Shown: positions 5,950-14,248, numbered from the stretch's first letter. The stretch: 15,600 nucleotides of DNA from Nitratidesulfovibrio sp044433065 (GCA_044433065.1 JAWXUA010000058.1:1-15600), one strand, 5' to 3'. Program-made: numbers and translations. The notes: a model not told the origin generated them from the letters alone.

Positions 5950-7295
5950 TTGCGCGACGTTTACGCATGAATACCGCATCAAAAAGCAACGTGCGAAAGC
6001 TGGTGAACTACCTCATCAGTACGCAAGGCCATGAGCATCGTGTTGGTGAAGTGCGCGTGACTAATTGTGGTGCAGATGAACCAGACCTAGCAGCTGTTGA
6101 AATGTGGGCAACCCAGCAAATGAACAAGCGTGCCCAAGGTGACAAAACCTACCATGTTGTTTTGTCATTTCGTGAAGATGAACGGCCTAGTCCAGAAATC
6201 ATGAAGGCTGTGGAAGATGAAGTTGTTGCCGCGCTGGGCTTTGACGGCCATGAACGTATTTCGGTTGTCCACGAGGACACCGATAATCTACATATGCACC
6301 TATGTATTAATAAAATTCACCCTAAAAAGCTCACCATGCGCGAGCCATACTACGATCATAAAACTTTGGCGAAGACGTGTGAACGCTTGGAACAAGCCTA
6401 CGCTTTAAAAGAAGACAATCATGTTTTCAGAAGCGAGGCCGTAGAGACGGCTGCTAAGAGCATGGAAATGGCTGGCGACATGGAATCATTAACAGGATGG
6501 GTACAGCGTAACTTATTAGAAGATATGCAAAAGGTATCATCATGGGATGAACTTCATGGTCTCTTGGCTGAGCGAAAGCTTGTTATTAAAGAGCGCGGGA
6601 ATGGCCTGATTATTAGCAATGGAGCCATTCATGTAAAGGCGAGTTCCATTCATCGTAGCTTCTCCAAAAAGAAACTTGAGGAGCGACTAGGGCCGTTTGA
6701 GCGAAGCCAAAAGCAAGGCCAAGCTCACTCCACCACTAAGCTAGGCTACCAGAAAAAGCCCATGCAACACAAAGGCGTGGACAGTTCCGCATTGTGGGAA
6801 AAGTACCAAGGAAAACGCCTTGAGCTTGATGTAGTACGTAAAAAGAAATTTGATGAAGTGCGACTGGAACGTCAGGAAGAGATGAGCGGGGTGCGATCAG
6901 AAAGCCAACTTCAAAATCAGCTCGTTAATCTGATGGTCAAAGATCCAACCATGAGGCGTATTATACGTGCATTAAATAGCTCCAATGCACGTAGTAAAAG
7001 GCAAGTAATACAAAAGGCTTACCGACAAAAACGTGGAGAAATTCCTAAGCGTGTTTCATGGCGTGATTGGCTCAAAAGCGAAGCGATGCAAAATAATGCT
7101 GAAGCACTTACAACCATCCGCGCAAGAGACACACGTAGTCGTAAACGTGCTGAAAGATTACAAAATCAACCTGTTGCCATAACACGCAAGGGGACGGTGA
7201 TTTATAAGAATGGTTTACGGGAAAGCGGATTACCCGTCATTCCACCTAAATATATCCATAAAACTCAATCTACTACGAAACGTCGAGGGAGGTAA
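5946..7295 (+). CDS. traI: TraI-like MOB-P relaxase
   Basis: This DNA-nicking transesterase of the IncP TraI/VirD2 class has 449 residues. Motif I carries the nucleophile Tyr22 (KLVNYLIS). Motif II is YHVVLSFRE with Ser74. Motif III is HEDTDNLHMHLCINKIHP (109-126) with His116 and His118. These catalytic positions coincide with Tyr22, Ser74 and His116 of RP4 TraI. The protein should cleave the minus strand at 5426/5425, stay bound to the 5' end and pilot the strand through the secretion channel. The region after about 250 is basic and helical, without another recognised domain. It is much shorter than RP4 TraI (about 732 residues), so the long C-terminal extension is missing, but there is no sign of a frameshift. 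It overlaps traJ by 4 bp and its TAA shares a base with the next ATG. Confidence 0.95.
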   Translation: MIARRLRMNTASKSNVRKLVNYLISTQGHEHRVGEVRVTNCGADEPDLAAVEMWATQQMNKRAQGDKTYHVVLSFREDERPSPEIMKAVEDEVVAALGFDGHERISVVHEDTDNLHMHLCINKIHPKKLTMREPYYDHKTLAKTCERLEQAYALKEDNHVFRSEAVETAAKSMEMAGDMESLTGWVQRNLLEDMQKVSSWDELHGLLAERKLVIKERGNGLIISNGAIHVKASSIHRSFSKKKLEERLGPFERSQKQGQAHSTTKLGYQKKPMQHKGVDSSALWEKYQGKRLELDVVRKKKFDEVRLERQEEMSGVRSESQLQNQLVNLMVKDPTMRRIIRALNSSNARSKRQVIQKAYRQKRGEIPKRVSWRDWLKSEAMQNNAEALTTIRARDTRSRKRAERLQNQPVAITRKGTVIYKNGLRESGLPVIPPKYIHKTQSTTKRRGR

Positions 7296-9325
7296 TGATG
7301 GCAAAATCCCGTATGAACCCATCCATGATGCCCGTGGTCATGCGCAAACAGTGTAATGCATCACGAAGTAAAACAGCTGCTCTTATAGGTGGTACGTGGC
7401 TAGCTAGTTTAAGTGTGGCCACCCAAACCGTTGCATGGCAAGTGGCATACAATCCCGTTTTAGGGCCTCACTGGAACCACATCTATTACCCGTGGAAGAT
7501 TATTCAGTGGGGGACAAGTTGGTATAGCCAAAATCCCAACATGTTTCATATTGCTGCTGGAGGTGGCATGACCTTATGTGCTGCCTTGCATATCCTGCTA
7601 CTTGTAAGAAAGAGTGTTTTGAGCAACACAGCTAATCCTAATGGTTATTTGCACGGTTCCGCACGATGGGCAGACATGGAAGACCTCAAAAAAGCGGACC
7701 TGTTGGGCGATGGTGTGTATATTGGAGGCTATGAAGACAAAAACGGAAATTCTTTATACTTGCGTCATTCAGGCAGTGAACACCTTTTAATCATAGCTCC
7801 GACCAGATCAGGTAAAGGCATATGCCTTGTTGTGCCTACTCTTTTAAGCTGGCCAGCGTCGTGTGTCATAACTGACCTAAAGGGTGAGTTATGGGCACTA
7901 ACTTCAGGTTGGCGACAAAAATATGCTCAAAATAAAGTGCTTCGCTTTGAACCTGCATCTACTGGATCCATAGGTTGGAATCCTATGGATGAAATCCGTT
8001 TAGGGGAAGACTATGAAACAGGTGATGTACAAAATCTTGCAACCCTCATCGTAGACCCAGATGGTAAAGGCCTAAAAGACCACTGGCAAAAGACAGCACA
8101 AGCCCTGCTCGTTGGCTGTATTCTGCACCTCTTATATAAGCGTAAGGCTGATCCCAAAGTAGAAGCTTCGTTGCGTGCCGTTGACAGGATGCTTGCAGAT
8201 CCAGACAAGCCTTTAGCTGATTTATGGCAAGAAATGGTGACGTTCTCACACAAGGATGGCAAGCCCTTAGATACTGTTGTGCGCAGTGCGCAAGACATGA
8301 TTGAGCGGCCTGATGATGAAGCAGGTTCTGTCATATCAACTACGAAGTCCTATCTCTCCCTATTCCGCGATAATACCGTAGCAGAGAATGTTAGCGAGTC
8401 AGGTTTTCGCGTGCGTGACCTTATGAACTACGATAATCCTATCAGTCTCTATATTGTCACCCAGCCTGAAGATAAGGAACGCCTTCGTCCATTGGTTCGT
8501 ATCCTTATAAATATGATTTGTCGTCTTCTGGCTGGCAAAATGGACTTTGTGGATACACCAATGAAAGAGTACTCCGCTGGCCAAAAAATATGGCGCATTG
8601 TGCGGGGTAAATCTATCGGTGCTGTAGGCGGCGGACGACGTGGCAAGGGGAAGTATAAGCATAAATTGCTTATGATGATGGACGAGTTTCCAAGCCTCGG
8701 CAAGCTTGGCATCGTGCAAGAGTCACTAGCCTTCCTCGCAGGTTATGGCATTCGTTTTTACATCATTACACAGGATATTACTCAGCTACGCAATGAAGAA
8801 ATCGGATATGGCCGTAATGAAGCTATCTCATCAAATTGCCATATTCAAATAGCTTTCCAACCTAATAACTTAGATACGGCCGTTCATTTTTCCAAATTAA
8901 CAGGCCAGACAACCATTGTGAAAGAGCAAGTCACCGTAAGTGGCAAACGTCTAGGTGGTATTCTTGGGAATGTCTCACGCACCATGCAAGAGACTTCGCG
9001 ACCTCTTATGACCGAGGATGAATGCATGCGTATGCCACCACCAGAGAAGGATGGCGACACCCTCGTTAAGGGCGGTGACATGCTCATCTATATGGCAGGT
9101 TTTCCTGCAATCTATGGAAAGCAAAAGCCCTATTTTCTTGATCCAGTTTTTCAAGCGCGGTCTAGTGTCAATCCTCCTGATGAAACAGATTACATCTATA
9201 AGACAGGTCAAAAGACCATAACCCTAGAAAGTTTACATCATGAGCAGCAGACTGAAAAAAGTACGGAGAAAAATGAAGATGCTGAAGCCACGGCAACGGA
9301 AGATCCGTCAACTCCTTCTGCTTAG
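7295..9325 (+). CDS. traG: TraG-like type IV coupling protein (VirD4 family)
   Basis: This hexameric inner-membrane ATPase docks the relaxosome onto the type IV secretion channel. It has 676 residues. Two N-terminal membrane segments (about 27-50 and 83-104) are followed by the nucleotide-binding domain, with Walker A APTRSGKG (Lys174) and Walker B LLMMMDEFPSLG (Asp463-Glu464). The FYIITQDITQLRNEEIGYG motif and GVYIGGY segment near the membrane domain are typical of the RP4 TraG/VirD4 group. GAGGGAGG (7285-7292) overlaps the end of traI. The ATG at 7295 is coupled by TAATG, but the next codon (7298) is also ATG and is better spaced from the Shine-Dalgarno. The 3' end overlaps traF. The C-terminus is a Glu/Thr-rich tail. 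The protein is slightly longer than RP4 TraG (about 635). Confidence 0.95.
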   Translation: MMAKSRMNPSMMPVVMRKQCNASRSKTAALIGGTWLASLSVATQTVAWQVAYNPVLGPHWNHIYYPWKIIQWGTSWYSQNPNMFHIAAGGGMTLCAALHILLLVRKSVLSNTANPNGYLHGSARWADMEDLKKADLLGDGVYIGGYEDKNGNSLYLRHSGSEHLLIIAPTRSGKGICLVVPTLLSWPASCVITDLKGELWALTSGWRQKYAQNKVLRFEPASTGSIGWNPMDEIRLGEDYETGDVQNLATLIVDPDGKGLKDHWQKTAQALLVGCILHLLYKRKADPKVEASLRAVDRMLADPDKPLADLWQEMVTFSHKDGKPLDTVVRSAQDMIERPDDEAGSVISTTKSYLSLFRDNTVAENVSESGFRVRDLMNYDNPISLYIVTQPEDKERLRPLVRILINMICRLLAGKMDFVDTPMKEYSAGQKIWRIVRGKSIGAVGGGRRGKGKYKHKLLMMMDEFPSLGKLGIVQESLAFLAGYGIRFYIITQDITQLRNEEIGYGRNEAISSNCHIQIAFQPNNLDTAVHFSKLTGQTTIVKEQVTVSGKRLGGILGNVSRTMQETSRPLMTEDECMRMPPPEKDGDTLVKGGDMLIYMAGFPAIYGKQKPYFLDPVFQARSSVNPPDETDYIYKTGQKTITLESLHHEQQTEKSTEKNEDAEATATEDPSTPSA

Positions 9326-9800
9326 TTTTTGTCTTATGTGTGCTTTTTTTATGACCTCACAGACCATTGTCATCAATACAACGCCGAGTGTACCCAGAGG
9401 CATTTATTTACGGGACAATAATGTCAGCATCGAGCGCGGTGATCTTGTTTTATTGCATCCACCAGATACGCCATTTTTTGCTGATGCTCGCAAGTTTGGC
9501 CTTGTGCCCTACGGACTAGGCAAGGGCGCGTATGGCTATCTCATAAAATATGTTGTGGGCATGGAGGGCGATGTTGTGGAGCTGGACGACAAAGGCGTGA
9601 TCATCAACGGAGAACGACAACCCAATAGTACGCGGCAAGAACTAGGCTTTGACAGCCCATGTTTAGCTCATCGGCAACGATTAGGTCCTCATGGCTGCTG
9701 GTGCATGACAAGTCACCCGAAGTCCTTCGATAGTCGTTATTTTGGCGTCATAAATGAAGCGGCCATTGTGGCCACATTAAAACCTTTGTGGGTGGAGTAA
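9273..9800 (+). CDS. traF: TraF-like signal-peptidase-fold serine protease
   Basis: This S26-family, Ser-Lys-type membrane protease has 175 residues from the preferred ATG at 9273, which has GGAG four bases upstream. A start at 9240 would add 11 residues but lacks a good ribosome site. One N-terminal membrane segment (about 14-32) precedes the periplasmic domain. Ser39 lies in NTTPSVPRGIY, Lys92 in YLIKYVVGMEGD and Asp153 in FDSRYFGV, close to Ser37/Lys89/Asp155 of RP4 TraF. RP4 TraF processes and cyclises the TrbC pilin, so the enzyme belongs to the pilus pathway. No trbC is in the window, making this a processing enzyme without its visible substrate. It overlaps the end of traG by 53 bp and stops 2 bp before traC. 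Confidence 0.88.
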   Translation: MKMLKPRQRKIRQLLLLSFCLMCAFFMTSQTIVINTTPSVPRGIYLRDNNVSIERGDLVLLHPPDTPFFADARKFGLVPYGLGKGAYGYLIKYVVGMEGDVVELDDKGVIINGERQPNSTRQELGFDSPCLAHRQRLGPHGCWCMTSHPKSFDSRYFGVINEAAIVATLKPLWVE

Positions 9801-9802
9801 GT

Positions 9803-12412
9803 ATGGCACAACGAACAGAGAGCATTTATAAAATTGTTGCTGATGGATTAATTAAGCAGCTGGAAGAAGGTCAAGCTCCGTGGCAAAAACCGTGGGATGG
9901 TTTTAGTGCATTGCCGTATAATGCCTCTTCTGGGAGAGGCTATAGGGGCATGAACGTGCTTAATCTTATGGCTCGTAGTTATGGCGACCCTCGTTGGATG
10001 ACCTATAATCAAGCACGTAAAGATGGTTTTCAGGTCAAAAAAGGAGAAAAAGGCTCTCCAATTGTTTACTGGAAAACTGAGGAAAAAATTAGGGCAAAAG
10101 ATGAAGATGGCAAACCACTGTCAGATGCGGATGGTCAGCCTGTATATCATAACGTTCAGTTAGAGCGGCCTAGAATGTATATGAACTTTGTTTTTAATGC
10201 GGAACAAATTGACGGCTTGCCACCACTAGAAATCCCTAAGCATGAATGGGAACCTGTAGAAAAGGCAGAAGAGCTGCTTACTAATTCTGGCGCAAATATT
10301 ATTCACAGGCCGCATAATCGCGCTTTTTATAGCCCATCAGAGGATATAATTTCACTTCCAGAGCGTGAGCAGTTTCATGATGCTGAAGGATATTACGACA
10401 CGGCACTACATGAGCTTGGCCACTGGACGGGGCATGACACACGGCTCAATCGTGAGTTTGGTATACATGGAAGTGAAAAATATGCCCGTGAAGAGCTACG
10501 TGCTGAAATTGCAAGTATGCTACTTAGCTATGAAGTCGGCATCAAGCACGACAGCACTAATCATGCAGCATATGTTGGCAGCTGGATTAAAATTCTGAAA
10601 GACGACCCAAAGGAAATCTTTCGTGCTGCAAAAGATGCTGAAAAGGCGGTGAACTACGTTATGGGCCGTACACAAACCGTGGAGCAAAGTCAGGAAGTCA
10701 AAGCTGAAAATACGCAAAAGATTGCAAGGCAAGCTGAAGTAGCACAAGCAACTCCAGCAGAAAATCAAGGGGAACGCACATATCTCAATGTGGGCTACGC
10801 AGATAAGGATGAAGCAAAGGCCATAGGGGCTAAATGGGATAGGCAAAAGCGTCAATGGTATGCACCTGCAAACCTCGACAAGGAAAGTTTTGCCAAGTGG
10901 GTTCCAGATACGCAAGCAGATAGCCAAGCAGCAACTAGGAAAGAATTTGCTGAAGTATTAAAGCGTATAGGTTGCGTCGTAGATGGCGAGCACCCAATTG
11001 TGGATGGTAAAGAACATCGAATTGCTGTTGATGGTGATAAGATAGGACAAGAATCTGGCACTTATACTCTAGGAGAAATTCAAGGAGTGCTAACTGGGTA
11101 TGCAGGTAATCAACTGAGTGGCCAACAAGAACGTTGGGAAAAAGCTCAAGAGATTAATAACAGTGATAAAAAAAATATCACGCAACCAAGCAAAGAAGCT
11201 GGCTTCATATATCTTGCAGTGTCCTACCGCGAACGGAATAAAGCAAAAGCAGCTGGAGCTAAATGGGATGCCAGTGCCAAGAGTTGGTATGTCACAAAAG
11301 ACGCAGATATGAGCAAGGTTGAAAAATGGTTGCCTGATAACCAAGCAGAGAGCCAAACACCTGCTATGCCGCCTCGTGAAGAGTTTGCCGTAACATTAAA
11401 AAGCATTGGCTGCATCGTAGATGGGGAGCACCCTATCATGGATGGTGAACATCATCGTATCGCCGTTGACAGCGACGCACCAGGACAAAAGTCTGGCTTC
11501 TACGTAGGACACTTGGATGGCCGTCCAGCAGGTTATGCCATTAATAATCGTAGCGGAGAAGAAGAACGATGGAAGAGCACGGGGGTGGAAGTTGCTAAAA
11601 CAGAGGCTGAGCAAAAAGCCTGGCAAGCTACGTGCGATGCACGGCGTGCGGAGCGAGCAGAAGCTCTTGCTCAAAAACATGAGGAGACGGCCCAGCGTGT
11701 TAAGGATCAGCTAGGTGGCATGCAAGCGGTAAAAGTACCAACACCGTACATGCTTGCAAAAAATATTAATCCGCAAGTTGGTGCATATGTAGCTCAGAAT
11801 GGGACAACATGCATACCTGCTCAAGACGCGGATGGTAAAGTCTGGACCATGCAATATATTAACGAAGATGGAACCAAACGCTTTGCCCAAAACGGTAAAA
11901 AAGAAGGTTGTTTCCATATTGTGGGCGGAGCCGAAGCCATTAGGGAGGCGAAAGTCCTCATCGTGGCGGAAGGCTATGCAACAGCGGCAAGTATTTCTGA
12001 TGCTCTTGGCGTCACCACTGTAGCCGCCTTTGACGCAGGTAATCTTGCCCCCGTGCTCAAGTCTTTGCATCAACAATACCCAGACAAAGCTCTTGTTGTT
12101 GCCGGCGACGACGATAGACATTTAGAAGCAAGTGTGGGCAATATTGGCCGTGTTAAGGCTGAAAAGGCGGCAAACACGGTAGGAGCGAAGTGTGTCTTCC
12201 CTGTTTTCAACAAAGGCGAAGAAGGCAAAGGATTTACTGATTTTAATGACATGGCCGTCAAAAGTGCGTTTGGAGCCGAGGGGGTGAGGCGACAACTCAT
12301 GCCTGTAATCGAAAAGACATTGCAAGAGATGAAGACTAAGCAGCAAGAACAAAAGCGGCTAGAACAAGTCCAGCAACGCACCCAAAGCAAGCGCACTCAA
12401 ACCATCAAATAA
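9803..12412 (+). CDS. traC: TraC-like primase: ArdC/metallopeptidase, two DUF5710 modules, Toprim
   Basis: This multidomain DNA-transfer protein has 869 residues from ATG 9803, which has GGAG five bases before it; an upstream GTG at 9788 is less likely. The N-terminal ArdC-type ssDNA-binding domain (about 1-130) carries the APWQKPW motif. A zincin-like metallopeptidase follows, with HELGH at 203-207. Then come two copies of a 140-residue module (about 327-467 and 470-607), each a DUF5710 unit (GAKWD...WY) followed by a DGEHPI-DG-HRIAVD-G-SG unit. A helical linker leads to a Toprim domain (Glu723 in VAEGYATAAS; Asp769-Asp770-Asp771 in VAGDDDRH) and a Gln/Lys-rich tail. RP4 TraC is a primase with an ArdC-like N-terminus that enters the recipient with the strand. 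Primase activity and antirestriction or ssDNA protection are expected here by homology. Confidence 0.9.
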   Translation: MAQRTESIYKIVADGLIKQLEEGQAPWQKPWDGFSALPYNASSGRGYRGMNVLNLMARSYGDPRWMTYNQARKDGFQVKKGEKGSPIVYWKTEEKIRAKDEDGKPLSDADGQPVYHNVQLERPRMYMNFVFNAEQIDGLPPLEIPKHEWEPVEKAEELLTNSGANIIHRPHNRAFYSPSEDIISLPEREQFHDAEGYYDTALHELGHWTGHDTRLNREFGIHGSEKYAREELRAEIASMLLSYEVGIKHDSTNHAAYVGSWIKILKDDPKEIFRAAKDAEKAVNYVMGRTQTVEQSQEVKAENTQKIARQAEVAQATPAENQGERTYLNVGYADKDEAKAIGAKWDRQKRQWYAPANLDKESFAKWVPDTQADSQAATRKEFAEVLKRIGCVVDGEHPIVDGKEHRIAVDGDKIGQESGTYTLGEIQGVLTGYAGNQLSGQQERWEKAQEINNSDKKNITQPSKEAGFIYLAVSYRERNKAKAAGAKWDASAKSWYVTKDADMSKVEKWLPDNQAESQTPAMPPREEFAVTLKSIGCIVDGEHPIMDGEHHRIAVDSDAPGQKSGFYVGHLDGRPAGYAINNRSGEEERWKSTGVEVAKTEAEQKAWQATCDARRAERAEALAQKHEETAQRVKDQLGGMQAVKVPTPYMLAKNINPQVGAYVAQNGTTCIPAQDADGKVWTMQYINEDGTKRFAQNGKKEGCFHIVGGAEAIREAKVLIVAEGYATAASISDALGVTTVAAFDAGNLAPVLKSLHQQYPDKALVVAGDDDRHLEASVGNIGRVKAEKAANTVGAKCVFPVFNKGEEGKGFTDFNDMAVKSAFGAEGVRRQLMPVIEKTLQEMKTKQQEQKRLEQVQQRTQSKRTQTIK

Positions 12413-12426
12413 TCGAGGAGAATACC

Positions 12427-12633
12427 ATGGAAAAAGTTATGGAACAAGAAACGTATGTACGTCCAACAGATGCGGAAAGCCTTGAAGCCAGCGTTGATTA
12501 CAAAATAGACCTTGTAAGCCAAGGTCTTGAAGTTGAATTTGACCCAGAAGAAGCGGAACTTGCAGGTTGTTTTGTGGAGGATGCTTTGACTGAGGAAGAA
12601 GCGCAAGATGCACGATATGATGTCGAAGCGTAA
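12427..12633 (+). CDS. Small acidic protein, weakly VbhA-antitoxin-like
   Basis: This 68-residue, strongly acidic protein is the last gene of the rightward transfer series, 14 bp after traC, with GAGGAG before the ATG. The segment DLVSQGLEVEFDPEEAELAGCFVEDALTEEEA is faintly reminiscent of the VbhA-type antitoxin fold (a helix ending in EGLE, then a helix and an LTxEEA helix). No Fic-domain gene is in the window, and the glutamate of the inhibitory (S/T)xxxE(G/N) motif is replaced by Gln. It could equally be a small DNA-mimic or regulatory protein. It is a real gene by position and ribosome site; its function is unknown. Confidence 0.7.
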   Translation: MEKVMEQETYVRPTDAESLEASVDYKIDLVSQGLEVEFDPEEAELAGCFVEDALTEEEAQDARYDVEA

Positions 12634-12641
12634 ATAAGTAC

Positions 12642-12688
12642 TTTTCCCTTTCTAGGACTTGGCTATGCCAAGTCCTAGAGGGGGAAAA
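12642..12688. repeat. Long perfect-type hairpin closing the tra operon
   Basis: A 22-bp stem (12642-12663 with 12667-12688, two G-T pairs) surrounds a three-base TAT loop; its core is CTAGGACTTGGC. It lies between the small acidic gene and the next ORF. Unlike a classical terminator, the T-run is in the 5' arm and the A-run in the 3' arm for plus-strand transcription, so no U-tract follows the stem. It may stabilise the mRNA end or terminate weakly. Confidence 0.7.
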
Positions 12689-12727
12689 AGATGGAGAGTA
12701 AACCATAACAACTTATGGAGCACTAGC

Positions 12728-13777
12728 ATGAGTTTTATAGCTGATATTTCAGATTTTGATTCTATTTTTGAAATAGATATTGAAGATGGGAAAAAATTTT
12801 GTTCTTGTTTTAATGAAAACTACAAATATATTAAAAATAAACCCATTTTATATAAAAAGAATGAAGTTCACAATGGATATATTCCTTCTCAACTATACCA
12901 TATAATCTTTGAACATCAAAGAAGCCTCGTTGAAAACAGAGACTTTTCTAAATATAGTGATATTCAGCAGCATGTGAATCGAACTTATGACAATTATACA
13001 TTTATTAAAAATGTAGATAAAATTGTTAGTCGTTGTTTATTTGACAATGAGCTACATTTTATTGTCAAAGTTGTAAATAGAAATATTAAGCTAATATATG
13101 GTAGTTATTGGATAGATTGTGGGGTTACATTTAACAATAATATTTGTATGCACGATTTACAATTCGTTTTAAAACAAAAACAAGAATTTTATAGCGAAGA
13201 ACATAATAAATATTATCTGAATGAGTTAGAAAAAGGGTGGCTTGAGACAGGTGGACAAAAGCCACAATTGTTGAAGGTTTTAAAAGAGGCAAAAGTAGAC
13301 ATAAATATCGAGCTCAGCCCTCGAGAAATTGGAAGAAGATTATGTTTACAATATATCTATCATATAAAAATTCAGGATAGGCCCACGAATATGAAAAATG
13401 AGAAAAATCGTATTTTAGCTTTAAGAAAAGCATTGCGTTCAATTCCTGCTTTTTCTCATAAAAATCCTATTTTAACTACAACTGGGAAACAGGCTATCTT
13501 GGGTGAAAAGTACTATATGAGTAAGTTTGTACCGAAAGGAGTTGTTGACGTAAATACTTTGCAGACATTTTTTAATAATTGGAAAGCTTATGCCTCAACG
13601 CATAGCGACTTTGAACATATGAAGCACTTACCAGGGGATGGTTTTGTAAACGATTTATATATATTCGATGTTTGGTTAAAAGAGGAGTGCATACAAGTTG
13701 ATCCAAATTACCCAGATATAGAAGGATATAACAATACTTTTGGACGTTGGAGACCTCATGAGTTTTGTATAAAGTAG
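12728..13777 (+). CDS. Unrecognised AT-rich accessory protein, 349 aa
   Basis: I do not recognise this protein. The ATG at 12728 is chosen because GGAG lies seven bases upstream; an extension to the TTG at 12659 would start inside the hairpin arm. It is soluble, rich in Lys, Asn, Tyr and Ile, with no signal peptide or membrane segment. Visible landmarks are NGYIPSQLYHIIFEHQRSL (about 48-66), a YGSYWIDCGV strand-like segment near the middle, LSPREIGRRLCLQYIYHIKI, and a C-terminal WxxYAxTHxDFxHMKHLPGDGFVNDLYIFDVWLKEE region. The gene is far more AT-rich than the tra genes and so was probably acquired separately as cargo. A defence or regulatory role is possible only by position. Confidence 0.75.
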   Translation: MSFIADISDFDSIFEIDIEDGKKFCSCFNENYKYIKNKPILYKKNEVHNGYIPSQLYHIIFEHQRSLVENRDFSKYSDIQQHVNRTYDNYTFIKNVDKIVSRCLFDNELHFIVKVVNRNIKLIYGSYWIDCGVTFNNNICMHDLQFVLKQKQEFYSEEHNKYYLNELEKGWLETGGQKPQLLKVLKEAKVDINIELSPREIGRRLCLQYIYHIKIQDRPTNMKNEKNRILALRKALRSIPAFSHKNPILTTTGKQAILGEKYYMSKFVPKGVVDVNTLQTFFNNWKAYASTHSDFEHMKHLPGDGFVNDLYIFDVWLKEECIQVDPNYPDIEGYNNTFGRWRPHEFCIK

Positions 13778-13937
13778 TTTTGCTGTATGTTGTAATATGC
13801 TTTCTTGTTTTACGCCATAATGTAAATATCTGATTTTATTGTATAAAAATAAAAAACATATTGCAATAACAACTGTATTGTTGTATCTTATTCTTGTTGG
13901 AAGTTCTTGTATAACAATAAAAATAAGGAGCAATACA

Positions 13938-14168
13938 ATGAAAAACACAATCAACTATACAGAAAAAAAGCTTTTTAAAGTAGCAATTTCTGAAGTTATT
14001 GTACAAGACTACTACATAGAAGCAAATTCTGAAGAAGAGGCTATCGAAAATGCATCAAAAGGCTACTATAACTGTGAATATGTATTAGATGGCGACTCAG
14101 ATGTTATTAGTAGAAGAGCTAAAATTGTGACTGAAGGCGAAGCGGAAACGGAGTGGATAGACTTTTAA
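13938..14168 (+). CDS. DpnD/PcfM-like small protein
   Basis: This 76-residue acidic protein starts at ATG 13938, with AAGGAG seven bases before it; a longer frame reaching back to 13839 lacks a ribosome site. The body reads KVAISEVIVQDYYIEANSEE, then EAIENASKGYYNCEYVLDGD, closely following the DpnD/PcfM pattern (I-ET/EV...V-V-AxSxEEA...YxxxEYVLDxxD) as I know it. Members occur on mobile elements and beside the DpnII restriction system, but their function is unclear. The 160-bp gap before it is AT-rich and contains a weak promoter candidate (TTGCAA 13861-13866, TATCTT 13884-13889, 17-bp spacing). Confidence 0.65.
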   Translation: MKNTINYTEKKLFKVAISEVIVQDYYIEANSEEEAIENASKGYYNCEYVLDGDSDVISRRAKIVTEGEAETEWIDF

Positions 14169-14209
14169 AAAACATAAGCACCGAGCAAGTATTAAAGGAG
14201 ACAGTTCAT

Positions 14210-14248
14210 ATGCACCGACAACATTCATCCTGTAGCGACTTCTTATAA
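14210..14248 (+). CDS. Possible 12-codon ORF (leader peptide candidate)
   Basis: ATG at 14210 follows AAAGGAG with good spacing and opens a frame coding MHRQHSSCSDFL, stopping at TAA 14246-14248. It lies between the DpnD-like gene and a terminator that precedes the nuclease gene. A strong ribosome site on such a short frame suggests a leader peptide, a translated small protein or the remains of a deleted gene. No amino-acid run of the kind used in attenuation is seen. Confidence 0.35.
   Translation: MHRQHSSCSDFL

Noticed and set aside
8011..8712. Minus-strand ORFs inside traG (for example 8011-8334 and 8399-8719)
   Set aside because: They are antisense shadows of a strongly supported coding region, with no ribosome sites or recognisable domains.
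12659..12727. N-terminal extension of the 349-residue protein from TTG 12659
   Set aside because: The start would be inside the hairpin stem without a ribosome site; the ATG at 12728 has GGAG seven bases upstream.
13839..13937. Membrane-segment extension of the DpnD-like protein
   Set aside because: The hydrophobic stretch comes from AT-rich intergenic DNA; AAGGAG seven bases before ATG 13938 marks the likelier start.
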